Positions 8,599 to 18,507 of a DNA stretch of 64,000 nucleotides are shown here, piece after piece. The number at the start of each line of letters is the position of its first letter. Position 1 is the first letter of the stretch. The translations under genes were made by a program, and so were the position numbers. The DNA comes from Candidatus Helarchaeota archaeon (lineage in GTDB: Archaea > Asgardarchaeota > Lokiarchaeia > Helarchaeales > HEL-GB-A). The stretch lies in the NCBI GenBank assembly GCA_013375455.1, contig JABXJT010000004.1:55927-119926 (forward strand), given 5' to 3'. The notes under the pieces were generated by a model. It was not told where the DNA came from. It searched no databases and saw nothing but the letters and a program-made list of their open reading frames with translations.

Positions 8599-11500
8599 TT
8601 ATACCTTTTTCCCTAATTTTTTCAGCTTATTAAGCAATTCCTGTTTGCGTTCTTGCATGTCAAGAATCATTCTAAGTTTGTCGGGATCACGAATCTTTGG
8701 TTTTTTGAGTAATTCATCAATCTCATTAACATATAACTGATATTCGCTCAATAAGTTGGAAATTTCACGTTGCATTTTTTCTTTCAACTCAACGATTTTC
8801 ATTTTTCGGTGCCATTGGCGTCGCTGATAAAAGAAAATTCCCATTATGATGTTAGTAATTATGAATGCGATGATGATGCCAAGTAATATCTGGAAATCAG
8901 TTGCCCATGGGCGATCGATTGTTGGATCTTCATCAACTGGTAGTGCGTCTTCTAAAGTCAATTCTTGGGTGAAATAACTGGAGACTTGAGAAGGATTGTT
9001 AGCATAGATGACGAGAAAATAGGTCCCTGTTTCATTGAGCCATTCATCAAGATAGATCGTGTTGTACCACCCATCTTGCACGTAGAAAAAGATCATATAC
9101 AGCGTTCGATTTGAAGGAGTAATTAGGTAAGTCAATAAAGTCAGATTGTCGGTCAAATCTGTTCCATTTATTGATGTTAAATGCATAGTAATGGACAAAT
9201 GCTGGTTAATTCGTAATGGTTCAGAGGCGTTCTCTTGGTTAATAATAATAGAAATGTTGATTTTTTCCTTTAAGAGCCAATTTATTGATTGATTAATGAA
9301 GGGCAGATTATCAGCTTCATGTAATAGGGTATCATTGAATAAACTCGAATCACCAATACAGAGTACTTTCCCAAAAGATTCATTCAGGAGCAGAGTTGGT
9401 TCATTTGAATACTCAGTAAAAATGGTCAAGGCAGAAAGATTTTGAAAGGTCACAAAGGAATGGAGCTGAATACCAGTAAGGCCGAATGAAATTTCATGTT
9501 GGCTGGGAAAAAGAAAATTTTGAGTGGAGGTAGTACTAATTGAGTTATTAATTTGAATGCCGAACGGGTTTAATACTGAATTGATTGAATAATGTTCACT
9601 TTCGAAATCTGGTTCGGCCCAGAAAAAGAGGTTCCCACCATTATGCCCAAAATCTACTAAAGCATCAATTTCTTCCTGGGTTAAATTGATTTCTGGGTCA
9701 CATAATATGACAAGATCATAATTTGAAAGATAGGAGGAATTTTGTTGCAGCGTACTTGTTGGATACGGCAATTCAAATGGAAGTGAAATAATCGTATCTA
9801 ATGACATGTTCGGGCTGAGCTGTTTTAATAATCCAAAATCATCCACGTCGTAATTATTTTGAAGGCATAAATTGTAAAATTCGAAGTAACCACTATAAAC
9901 AGTATCTAACCGTTCATTCCAAATCGAAAATAGGTTAGTTATTTCATAAAAACCTTGAGCACTAAGGTTGAATGTTGGTTTATAGAATAGAATGCGACCT
10001 GAGGGATACTGAATTGAAAAGTTGACCCAAAGTTCGCCAATGTGATGTGTATCTGAGGTTACATTTAATCTGCGATAGAAGAATCCTTCATTAGGATTAT
10101 GAGGAATAGTTATGGTGATTTGGATGCTTCCATAATTTTGGAGGTCAATTGGAAAGTTATAGGATATCCAATCAAGGGAAAGGTTTCCTTCAAGTGGAAG
10201 AACCTGAAAATTAGTAAGAGGATGATTTGTAATTACAGAAATATTAAAGATAGCAACATCATTGGGAAAATAGACAAGCTGAGGTGCAATGGGAATATTT
10301 TTCGGAAATAAACTATGTAGCTTATGATTATTGTTTTTGATAAATATATTGCGAGCAAAAAAATTATCCAGAAAATTCTGTTCTTCGGAGATTATTTGTG
10401 AGATATTCATAATATACAGAATAATCTCATTAATATTAGATTCAGTTCCTGTTATCCAGTATAGAGAATAAATATCCACATCAGTGGGATTCCATGTGAC
10501 ATTTAGCCATCTAAAATCAAAAGGTTCCAATCTACCTAAATCGGTGTATTTTGAAAAAAAGGTTTGAGTTTGTTCCTCAGTGGAATTAATAATAAACGCC
10601 GTGAAAGTGTTATTCAGGGGCACATTTCCCAAATTGATAATTAAAGCATTACTCGTATATGGCTGTCCAACAAAACCTATTCGAGATAGATTTGATGAAA
10701 GCACCGCCAAATTAGTCATATTTTCATTGGATTTATAATTTTTAATGGCCTGAATGGAATTATTTAGTGTATTATAGGAATCTCCAATACCAATGATTTG
10801 AGAATGTCGAACATATTTCGAACTATTTAGCATTGAGGTTAAATACCATTCCATTGCAATACTTGCATTTCCAAGTAAATTCGTATTACTTTGTAATTTA
10901 CCATCGTTAATTTGGCTCCAAATTTCTGCACTAGAATTTATTTCATAACCACTTGATGGATTCATTCCAGAAAAGCCAATATATGGCGAATTATTGCGTT
11001 CATCATCATGTACAAAAATTATGTCATCAGTTGAGTTGTATTCGCCCACATCGGAAGTGAATGGGGCAGATTGGTTCCAAAATAAATCCGTATTCCAATT
11101 GCTAAATACAGTGATATTTTGAATTGGAGAAGGTTCCAAATTGATTATTGTTAGGTTAACCCGGAACCCGCTGGTAACAGATAAGCCTTCAATCGTGAAT
11201 ACTATTATCAAGGAATGATCGGTAATAACGGATTGCATTATTGAAAAATTTGCTGTTAAATTATGTAATTCACGTAAAACATACATATCGGATAGATATT
11301 TGATTTGATTATCATATTTTATTGCAAATTGACCTTGAATCAAATGCGTGGATATATTAGTTTGATAAGCATCAATTAAGATAAATAAAGACCCATAGGG
11401 AGTAACGAGTAATGTTGAATTACGGGTTGAATTTTGGCTGACTACATATCCTGGTGAAAATAAACTTGGTGTATATAATCTTGTTTCTACAAGTGAATTA

Positions 11501-12918
11501 TTCAGGTTATTTTCAACGATATAGGAATGAGCATTAGTAATATTAATCAACCCGGCTCCTTGAACGTTAGGCCCGACACCTGAAAGAGGGGTGGCAGTAG
11601 TTTGAAGGATGATTTTTACATCTTCAGCTGTTAAAAATTTTGAATGTTGTAGTAGAGAGGCTACTAGTCCTGTGACATTTGCAGCGGCGGCGCTGGTACT
11701 ATTTACAGTAGTATAATAATCTGAAATGTTCCTTCCATATCCAAGACTTATTGGAAAGAGATCAGTTAGATTGATTGGAAGCTCTCCTGGGAGTAATTCG
11801 GATAAATTATTTACTGGACGGCAGGATGTTATGTTTACGCCAGATGCTAAAATATCAGGCTTGCTATGAAATGATAAGGTAGATCCTCTCCCACTAAAAA
11901 AGGCCACTTGTTGAGTAATATCATTGAAGGCACCAACGGTTATTGCTCCTTGCGTCATTCCAGGCGCACTCACACTAGAATAGGCGGGTCCTTCATCGCC
12001 AACAGCAGTAGTTACAATCATTCCACGCTTAATTGCGGCATCTATTGCAAGATTGACTGGATCACCAGGATAACCCGGCATTGAGAAACACATTGCGATA
12101 ATATCTGCGCCATGAACTATCGCATGCTCAATTCCAGAGATGATCCAAGACCATAAACCAATTCCAAGGCTACTCAAGACTTTTATATTGAGAATACTAG
12201 CGCCCGGAGCAACTCCCTTATATTTGGAATCTTGAACTCCATTACCCGTAATTAATCCTGCACAAAAAGTGCCATGTCCATGCAAATCAATAAAGGGAAT
12301 TGGCTCACCTTCTACTAAAGAAACTCCACCAAATGCTAGGATCGAGCCATCTTTTAAATCGGGATGAGTTATATCAACGCCTGTATCTAGTAATGCGATA
12401 ATTACGTTGGTACCATTATATATTTCGGTAAAGTTTTCAACATCACTGGTGGAAAGGGGTGTATTGATGGAAGGCTCATTCAAATCAGCGATAAATGCAT
12501 TGTCCGGAGTTCTCCCCCAAAATTTGGTAATTGAAAACGTAATATCTGACCAGATTCTTTGTACTTCTGAAAATTGGGCAATATTTTCAATAAAATGAGT
12601 GGGAGAACTAAAAATAGCCGCAGATATGAAACTCCATTCGCGAATAAATTGAATTCTTTCAGATAAAGACTTAATCTTTGGAATAGCCTCGTCCATTACG
12701 AGTCTGTTTTCAAATACGACGATAATGCGAATTGGATCTGAGTTAATATTATTGGAATGACTAATTAAAAGCCGTAAATTAGGCCCCAGCTTATTCATTA
12801 GCGAAGAATTATCGGGAGATTTATGACTGTGAGAAATACTTCCCAGGATTCCAGTAAAGAGAAATATACTTATTAAAAATAAGCATAATAAGAAGAACTT
12901 TTTCTGCTTAGATGTCAT
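8599..12918 (-). CDS. Large secreted, membrane-anchored subtilisin-like protease (S8)
   Basis: A signal sequence (FFLLCLFLISIFLF) begins a 1439-residue protein. The catalytic triad is visible: Asp in ALLDTGVD (about 178), His in LHGHGTFCAG (about 214), Ser in STSAAAANVTG (about 408). The oxyanion Asn is replaced by Asp (AVGDEGP). After the protease comes a long beta-rich region with very many N-x-S/T sites. A ThuA/GATase-like alpha/beta segment follows (about 990-1210, with YDLVILCDPEINL and GKVLCIGDSSLF), then one transmembrane helix (about 1335-1357) and a charged coiled cytosolic tail. This order resembles eukaryotic site-1 protease; that comparison is inference. Confidence 0.85.
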   Translation of the reverse strand: MTSKQKKFFLLCLFLISIFLFTGILGSISHSHKSPDNSSLMNKLGPNLRLLISHSNNINSDPIRIIVVFENRLVMDEAIPKIKSLSERIQFIREWSFISAAIFSSPTHFIENIAQFSEVQRIWSDITFSITKFWGRTPDNAFIADLNEPSINTPLSTSDVENFTEIYNGTNVIIALLDTGVDITHPDLKDGSILAFGGVSLVEGEPIPFIDLHGHGTFCAGLITGNGVQDSKYKGVAPGASILNIKVLSSLGIGLWSWIISGIEHAIVHGADIIAMCFSMPGYPGDPVNLAIDAAIKRGMIVTTAVGDEGPAYSSVSAPGMTQGAITVGAFNDITQQVAFFSGRGSTLSFHSKPDILASGVNITSCRPVNNLSELLPGELPINLTDLFPISLGYGRNISDYYTTVNSTSAAAANVTGLVASLLQHSKFLTAEDVKIILQTTATPLSGVGPNVQGAGLINITNAHSYIVENNLNNSLVETRLYTPSLFSPGYVVSQNSTRNSTLLVTPYGSLFILIDAYQTNISTHLIQGQFAIKYDNQIKYLSDMYVLRELHNLTANFSIMQSVITDHSLIIVFTIEGLSVTSGFRVNLTIINLEPSPIQNITVFSNWNTDLFWNQSAPFTSDVGEYNSTDDIIFVHDDERNNSPYIGFSGMNPSSGYEINSSAEIWSQINDGKLQSNTNLLGNASIAMEWYLTSMLNSSKYVRHSQIIGIGDSYNTLNNSIQAIKNYKSNENMTNLAVLSSNLSRIGFVGQPYTSNALIINLGNVPLNNTFTAFIINSTEEQTQTFFSKYTDLGRLEPFDFRWLNVTWNPTDVDIYSLYWITGTESNINEIILYIMNISQIISEEQNFLDNFFARNIFIKNNNHKLHSLFPKNIPIAPQLVYFPNDVAIFNISVITNHPLTNFQVLPLEGNLSLDWISYNFPIDLQNYGSIQITITIPHNPNEGFFYRRLNVTSDTHHIGELWVNFSIQYPSGRILFYKPTFNLSAQGFYEITNLFSIWNERLDTVYSGYFEFYNLCLQNNYDVDDFGLLKQLSPNMSLDTIISLPFELPYPTSTLQQNSSYLSNYDLVILCDPEINLTQEEIDALVDFGHNGGNLFFWAEPDFESEHYSINSVLNPFGIQINNSISTTSTQNFLFPSQHEISFGLTGIQLHSFVTFQNLSALTIFTEYSNEPTLLLNESFGKVLCIGDSSLFNDTLLHEADNLPFINQSINWLLKEKINISIIINQENASEPLRINQHLSITMHLTSINGTDLTDNLTLLTYLITPSNRTLYMIFFYVQDGWYNTIYLDEWLNETGTYFLVIYANNPSQVSSYFTQELTLEDALPVDEDPTIDRPWATDFQILLGIIIAFIITNIIMGIFFYQRRQWHRKMKIVELKEKMQREISNLLSEYQLYVNEIDELLKKPKIRDPDKLRMILDMQERKQELLNKLKKLGKKV

Positions 12919-12953
12919 CTTAGTATTGAATTAGGAACGTTGAATTATAAAAT

Positions 12954-15371
12954 TTATTCGTTGAACTTGATTGAAACCTCAGTTGAATTAGACGTGGAGA
13001 AATGGAGGATGAGTTCGAGTTTTTGTGTAGATGTATCATAGTCCCAATTTACGCTAACGGAATTATCCGTTAATGTTACATCACGAGGTGCAATTCGGGA
13101 ATAGATTAATAATTTTAACGATGAATTTGGGGAATATTCAATGGCAAGATCGAGGCCTGAGGAATCTGTTTTGACCTTTGGTATTAATTTATTAGCACAG
13201 GTAACGAATTTCTCAGGGGTCCCAATCAAAGCGAGACCTTCCTTTAAAAATGGGACAAAAATGAAATATTTGTGTTCCATTCTTTTGAGTTTGAGCTTTA
13301 TAACGTCATCTGGACCTATCTCTCTAATTTCTCCAGAGAAAAAATCGTAAATCACCCCTGTTTCTGCATATCCCAATTCTCGCAAGGTTAGGGTTGGGTC
13401 CTTAACGCGTCGAGGCCACAAATTCACCACGAATATATAACGCCAGAACCGATCTTCCTTCTGACTCCACGTATCCATAATGTAGGGTTTCTGGTTAATT
13501 TTGAACATCAGATCATTTGCCGTAATAGGACGATCCGGCTTGAGGAGCAGCCCTTCTTCGGTGCAGGTTTTCATTAATAGCCCCTTATTGACACGTTCGG
13601 CTTTATCAGCGGGACAAATGATGCCTCCTCCAAGGTTGCTAAGTAGTGTCATTTGTTCGGGGTACTTCTCTCGATAAAGGCCTTTGGAAAGGGGAGTTTT
13701 GGTAGTGAGGAAACAATCCAAGGAGGGCCAAATTCCGATGCCCCAGGCAATAATATTCGTCTGGCTGAAATGAGGGTAGAAAAATTGCTTTGTAACCCTA
13801 GCATGGTAATCACCAGTGACTCGTGCATTTGTAATTGCAGGTAATTTTAACGCATAAAGAAAAGTACCTGATGAAGCCATACAATATTGAATTGAAATGT
13901 TATTTCGATCTGCAGCTTCAGCCATCCATGTTAACCAATTTTCTGCAGCATTTATATCCTCTTGAAGATGGGGAACGCGAGTGAAAGTAGTTCGTAGCCA
14001 ATCTTGCTCATACATTATAATGCCCCGTTCTGCTGATTGTTTCATGAGGTCATTCCAAAATTGGGGGTCCATCGGAAGCCCTGCCGTCTTTCCTAAAGCA
14101 GATTTATATTTTTGGAGATAAGGAGATTTCGTGGAGAACCAACGGGCGTGACACGCAAATGGCAATCCGATTTGTTCGTGCAATGCCTTTAAACCATCAG
14201 GGAATTCTTCAGGAATGACTTCCCATAATATCGTGCCACCATAAGCACCACCTCCAATGAGCCGTCCAAGCCAACTGAAAGGTGGAATTTTCCAAATTGC
14301 TTTCATATCTTTTTGATACCACCAAGAATCCAGTTGGTAATATTTGAAGGGGATTCCAACATTTTTGAACACTTCAGAGGCGTATTGGACTGTTTGTGCA
14401 TAGTTCATTCCTTTTTCTTTACGATAATAATAATGGGCGCCATTATCCGTCCAGAATCCGATATTAGCAACGATCGGATCAGCGTAAGGATCCTTTGGTT
14501 CCGTCCCATGATATTGATGGAGGTATCCACACCATTGAACAATTGCTTGATTAATTCCTTTTGTTAGTAAAAAGAGACAAGAGTGCTCAAAAGTTTCCGG
14601 TATTTCCTTGATTTTGCCTTCCAAACCGTGAAAGATCGCTCCATCTTTTTTTGTATAGGCAATCATAAAGTGATCCATTGGACCAAAAACTACTGAATTC
14701 AAATCATTATCATAAAAAACGACGGGTCCGTGAATTCCCTTTTTTGGGATTTTTCGAATTGGGGGACAAAACAAGGCATCACGGTAACCCAGAATTTTTC
14801 GATTGGGAGCTTCAAGATTAAAGCAAGGAAATTTAAAAATCAAGTCCTCATATTTTCCCGTCGATACATCCTTGAGGCCTTCAGGAAATTTAATTTGAAA
14901 CTTTATTATAGGTTGATTAGGATAAATTATTATGTTACAATGAATGGGTATTGATGTACCCTCTATTTCCCATTTCATGGAAGTTATTTCACAGTTTTCA
15001 AACTCATCAGAATCTGATTTCTTTTCGATCGATTGAAGACGAAGAGCTTTCGCCCCATTAGAGGAGTCTGCAGATGGATGCGCGTGATACCATTGTCCTT
15101 GAAAATGGATTTGAAGGGTTCCACCTGAAAATGTACGACCTTCTCCAAATGCAATTTCATACGAACCGCTCTCGTCGACCTTCACCTCGGGAACAGTAGC
15201 TTGAATCTGATTGGGTTGGGGTTGAGCAATCTGGTCCCATTTACTCGGTTTATAAGATGCATCGAGAAAGCGTGCCCATACTTTCCAGAGAAGAGGTAAT
15301 ATTAGATATATTATGAGAAATGTACCCACAACGTATAAAATATATCTGATTACAGTCCATAAAACCATCAC
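12954..15371 (-). CDS. Membrane-anchored glycoside hydrolase, alpha-galactosidase/raffinose-synthase-like
   Basis: The 805-residue protein opens with a hydrophobic helix (about 5-30), then a beta-rich domain. A TIM-barrel region follows in which acidic candidates appear in strand-end contexts: YQLDSWW (about 345), MYEQDWL (about 455) and ARVTGDYH (about 519). These resemble the GH36/GH31 retaining glycosidase layout, and a C-terminal beta domain follows. The substrate is unknown; alpha-linked sugars are likely. It lies 35 bp downstream of nothing co-directional but just upstream of the protease gene on the same strand, so both may act on surface glycoproteins, which is inference. Confidence 0.65.
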   Translation of the reverse strand: MMVLWTVIRYILYVVGTFLIIYLILPLLWKVWARFLDASYKPSKWDQIAQPQPNQIQATVPEVKVDESGSYEIAFGEGRTFSGGTLQIHFQGQWYHAHPSADSSNGAKALRLQSIEKKSDSDEFENCEITSMKWEIEGTSIPIHCNIIIYPNQPIIKFQIKFPEGLKDVSTGKYEDLIFKFPCFNLEAPNRKILGYRDALFCPPIRKIPKKGIHGPVVFYDNDLNSVVFGPMDHFMIAYTKKDGAIFHGLEGKIKEIPETFEHSCLFLLTKGINQAIVQWCGYLHQYHGTEPKDPYADPIVANIGFWTDNGAHYYYRKEKGMNYAQTVQYASEVFKNVGIPFKYYQLDSWWYQKDMKAIWKIPPFSWLGRLIGGGAYGGTILWEVIPEEFPDGLKALHEQIGLPFACHARWFSTKSPYLQKYKSALGKTAGLPMDPQFWNDLMKQSAERGIIMYEQDWLRTTFTRVPHLQEDINAAENWLTWMAEAADRNNISIQYCMASSGTFLYALKLPAITNARVTGDYHARVTKQFFYPHFSQTNIIAWGIGIWPSLDCFLTTKTPLSKGLYREKYPEQMTLLSNLGGGIICPADKAERVNKGLLMKTCTEEGLLLKPDRPITANDLMFKINQKPYIMDTWSQKEDRFWRYIFVVNLWPRRVKDPTLTLRELGYAETGVIYDFFSGEIREIGPDDVIKLKLKRMEHKYFIFVPFLKEGLALIGTPEKFVTCANKLIPKVKTDSSGLDLAIEYSPNSSLKLLIYSRIAPRDVTLTDNSVSVNWDYDTSTQKLELILHFSTSNSTEVSIKFNE

Positions 15372-15433
15372 GTTACACCAACCATTGTTTATAAGTCAAG
15401 ATTGACTTTTTGGTTTATGTTTTTAAAATTAAT

Positions 15434-16444
15434 CTAAAAGAGTGCTAGAATAATGGCTGCTGCCAAAATGATTAAAGCGGCGAGGACAATGAGGAGATCT
15501 TTTCGAGCAGTGCGAGCTCTCAATTTTTCCATGCGCTTGCTTTGCACGGGTGATTTAATTCCCGAGAGAAAGAAGGTGATAGTACACATAAAATTGATAC
15601 ACAGGAGGTTAATTAAAAGGATCCATAATGAGCCAACGGCTAAACCAAATTCGCCCATTGATAATAAAAGCCCCACATTAGCCGCAGGTGGCATTAATGA
15701 GGCAGCAACAGCGACACCCACTAAGGCAGTAGCAATGCCGCTCACGAAACACAAACCTGCGGCAATACCAGAGGCAATACCCAGACCGAAATCTGCAAGT
15801 GTAGCGTTTGTCCGAAGGAACATTTCTGAGAGCCGCCCACCAAACTCTTTTTCGAATTCACCATTAGATAATACTCCTACATAATAAAACAAGAATCCAA
15901 GAAGTAATCCAACCATAATAGAAATAGTTAACCCGACAAATTCTGTAAATAGACCCCGTTTCAGAATTTTTCTATTACTGGTTACAGTACCAAGGGAGGA
16001 GCCTACTATAGGTCCTAATAGAGGTGCTATCACCATGGAACCCACAATGACTGCGACATTATTGTATATTAATCCTAAGGCAGCCACAATAGCAGATACT
16101 ATAATGAAAACTATGTACAATAGATCGGGGTGTGTTTGGGGTTCAATTATTGAATACAATTCTTCAAAGGAAAGGGATTGAATTTTAGGTCTCTGTTCTG
16201 CCCTTCCTCGAAGTGGTGGGATCAACCCAGCAATTGGTAAAATATTGATTCGCCCGTAAGTAGTACTAATTCCAATTCGCTTTAATTCTTCTAAGGTTGT
16301 TTTAGAACCACTTATGTCTGTAAAAATAATTACAAGGGCTTCATCCGTGCCTTCTATTATGTTATATTCGTAAAATAATCTATTTAGGGTTTCTTTAGTC
16401 TCATCGACCTTGTCTTTTGGGATGATTATCTCGATTTTTCGCAT
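15434..16444 (-). CDS. DUF389/TIGR00341-type membrane protein
   Basis: The first 85 residues form a soluble alpha/beta domain (IEIIIPKDKVDETKETLNRL). They are followed by six or more membrane helices containing the family signature VIVGSMVIAPLLGPIVGSS and ATALVGVAVAASLMPPAANV. The biochemical role of this family is unknown. The gene sits 19 bp downstream of the CofD-like gene on the same strand, so the two are probably one transcript. Length of 336 residues is normal. Confidence 0.85.
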   Translation of the reverse strand: MRKIEIIIPKDKVDETKETLNRLFYEYNIIEGTDEALVIIFTDISGSKTTLEELKRIGISTTYGRINILPIAGLIPPLRGRAEQRPKIQSLSFEELYSIIEPQTHPDLLYIVFIIVSAIVAALGLIYNNVAVIVGSMVIAPLLGPIVGSSLGTVTSNRKILKRGLFTEFVGLTISIMVGLLLGFLFYYVGVLSNGEFEKEFGGRLSEMFLRTNATLADFGLGIASGIAAGLCFVSGIATALVGVAVAASLMPPAANVGLLLSMGEFGLAVGSLWILLINLLCINFMCTITFFLSGIKSPVQSKRMEKLRARTARKDLLIVLAALIILAAAIILALF

Positions 16445-16463
16445 CTAAATACCCTAAATAGAT

Positions 16464-17444
16464 TTATATCTTCTTTTTTACTAATCGATTAAAAAACCGA
16501 GATACAGCACTCGCCTTGCTCGGTTTAACGGTTTCTTTTAATGGAAAGAGATTAAATAAATAACTCGCTAATTCGAAAGATTCGGTTTTATTCTTTATCG
16601 CTAAATTTCCAATATTTACTTGAAACCCTAATTTCTGTATTGGTTCTTTGTAGTCTTTCTGAGATTCGTCTATTATGATGGTATCAGCTAGATTTTCCAC
16701 GGTTTTTACAAATTCTAAGGCATTAATTTCTGCATATCCCATTTTGGAGAGGACATTAATCTGCTTTTCTGTTATGATATTTGATCCAGTAATCGGGCAA
16801 ATAGCGAAAATAGGACAGGGGACGTCTTCTAATATTTTCCTCACGCCAGGAACTTGGAGCATTGCATGAAAACCAATTAAATCATTGGGTAGTAGTAGAA
16901 TGTATTCGGACTTATTCGCCATTTCCTTTAAACGTTCGTTTGGCTTTTTTTCTTCATATCCATTAAAGGATACTTCCTGAAATTTTATGTCTGAATTGTT
17001 TGAACGGATATATTCAAGATAATCAGTAGTTTTTGTACCTAATTTGAGACTTATTGGCAAAACCTCTTCGCAAACAGGAATAATTTGTGCGTCTATGGAA
17101 AACTGAGCGCGAATTTGTTCGATTATTTCAGAAAATTTTTTCCCCTTTAAATTTATTTCCTCTGTTAAAAAGATAGAGATTGCTAGATCAAGGTCTGTAA
17201 ATTGAAGTTGTGTCTTCCTGTATTCAAATTTTTTAAGGAATTTAAAGATTCGGTAAGTACTTGTATATTCGACACGCATTAATCCATGTATTAATGCACG
17301 CAAGCATAAATTCATTTGGGTTCCTGAGAGATCAAGTACATTACTAGTGTCTATTACGAATCCTAATTTGTTTTGGGGTAAATAAGTTATTAAACTATGC
17401 AAAATGTTTGAAATTCGGGTGCCCGAATAAAAAATTAATAACAT
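16464..17444 (-). CDS. CofD-like 2-phospho-L-lactate transferase family protein
   Basis: CofD transfers the phospholactyl group in coenzyme F420 synthesis. The 326-residue protein shows the family plan: an N-terminal GTR loop (IFYSGTRISN), a central GFHAMLQVPGVRKILED matching the CofD pattern of a loop followed by VPGIREAL, CPIFAICPITGSNII, and near the end a VID-like strand (TIIIDES). Several motifs are diverged: the usual GPSNP is LLPNDL and the first glycines are reduced. It may therefore be a bona fide divergent CofD or a related UPF0052 protein. Confidence 0.65.
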   Translation of the reverse strand: MLLIFYSGTRISNILHSLITYLPQNKLGFVIDTSNVLDLSGTQMNLCLRALIHGLMRVEYTSTYRIFKFLKKFEYRKTQLQFTDLDLAISIFLTEEINLKGKKFSEIIEQIRAQFSIDAQIIPVCEEVLPISLKLGTKTTDYLEYIRSNNSDIKFQEVSFNGYEEKKPNERLKEMANKSEYILLLPNDLIGFHAMLQVPGVRKILEDVPCPIFAICPITGSNIITEKQINVLSKMGYAEINALEFVKTVENLADTIIIDESQKDYKEPIQKLGFQVNIGNLAIKNKTESFELASYLFNLFPLKETVKPSKASAVSRFFNRLVKKKI

Positions 17445-17644
17445 ATTTCTTTCCTAAGTAAGTTATTTCAAATACGTTGATTTTACCCGAACTTACGATT
17501 TCTACGATTTAGAACTCCTTTTTTGCGATTTTTTTCACGTGGGGTTTCTTCTCTTAATTGGACTACACTATTTTAAAAAGTTTTGTTTTTCAAAATGTCT
17601 ATTTTTCGATAGATTTAAGAGTTTATTTCAAATTCTGTATTGTC

Positions 17645-17983
17645 ATGGAGTATTGCGACGATTGTGGAAGCATAATATACCCGATGAAACAAGGAGAGGG
17701 AACTGTATTAAAATGTAGGCGCTGCGGGTTTGTTAAAGAAATGACGGAAGATATAGATAAAGATTCTTTCAAAATAACAACAGAATTCACACATTCAGTA
17801 AAGGATAAGATTGAAATTATAAAAACCAATGATTTAAAAACAATGCCAACTACGAGAGCTGAGTGTCCGAAATGTGGTCATAAGGAAGCGGCGTATTGGC
17901 AATTACAAACCCGCTCAGCTGACGAAGGGATGACTACATTTTACCGATGTGTTAAATGTAAACATACTTGGCGGGCGTATTGA
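17645..17983 (+). CDS. tfs: Archaeal transcription elongation factor TFS
   Basis: TFS stimulates RNA cleavage by backtracked RNA polymerase. ATG at 17645 gives 112 residues; the longer frame from 17558 adds 29 residues unrelated to the family. The N-terminal ribbon (CDDC then CRRC) and C-terminal TFIIS-type ribbon (CPKC then CVKC) are intact. The catalytic acidic loop appears as RSADEGMTTFYRC, with the essential Asp-Glu pair. The gene stands upstream of a co-directional RNase III-like gene. Confidence 0.92.
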   Translation: MEYCDDCGSIIYPMKQGEGTVLKCRRCGFVKEMTEDIDKDSFKITTEFTHSVKDKIEIIKTNDLKTMPTTRAECPKCGHKEAAYWQLQTRSADEGMTTFYRCVKCKHTWRAY

Positions 17984-18055
17984 GTTCTAAAATAATGAAA
18001 AACATCGATAAATTTTAAACAATTAATTTTTATTTAATCTATTTTGGGAAAAAAA

Positions 18056-18481
18056 ATGACTATAGAAAAATTGAAGGCAATTAAAGAGTTCTCGAACGTG
18101 AGACAAATTTTAATTGATAAAAATCTAGCTAAGTTAGGAGATCCTTTTGTAAATTTCATTTATTCATTAGCTAAATCATATGTATTGGGGAAATATGATA
18201 GTTGGAAGGTGCCTGACAAAGTCCTCGCACAAGCGTTGCGGGATGCTGAAATGCGCAATTTAGTTTCTCAAAAAGCAAGCACTCATGATTTAGGAGATGC
18301 AGTTGAAGCACTTCTCATCCATGAATGGCTATTTCAAAAAATCTCAATTGATGAATTGGTTACCATATTATCTACTCACTTACAATCCGGAGATTTTTCA
18401 GATAAAAAGAAAGAATCAAGAGCTGCCTTGCAAGCATTCACCGCAGTATTACTCACAACCCGTGAAGGATTTGAAAAATAA
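18056..18481 (+). CDS. Archaeal ribonuclease III-like small protein
   Basis: ATG at 18056 (MTIEKLKAIKE) gives 141 residues. The sequence LGDPFVNFIYSLAKS, then KVPDKVLAQALRDA, and THDLGDAVEALL resembles the archaeal small RNase III-like family: a helical fold with a GDP motif and a later acidic DLGDAVEA helix that carries acidic residues in true RNase III. It lacks a double-stranded RNA-binding domain. Assignment is by family memory and is moderate. It lies between tfs and the convergent rpoL gene, consistent with an RNA-processing role. Confidence 0.6.
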   Translation: MTIEKLKAIKEFSNVRQILIDKNLAKLGDPFVNFIYSLAKSYVLGKYDSWKVPDKVLAQALRDAEMRNLVSQKASTHDLGDAVEALLIHEWLFQKISIDELVTILSTHLQSGDFSDKKKESRAALQAFTAVLLTTREGFEK

Positions 18482-18507
18482 GGTTCAAGGTTGAAAGAAA
18501 TCGTTTA

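Noticed and set aside
15453..15884. 143-codon open frame on the plus strand
   Set aside because: It lies wholly antisense to the clear DUF389 membrane protein, and its translation is low-complexity basic sequence with no domain.
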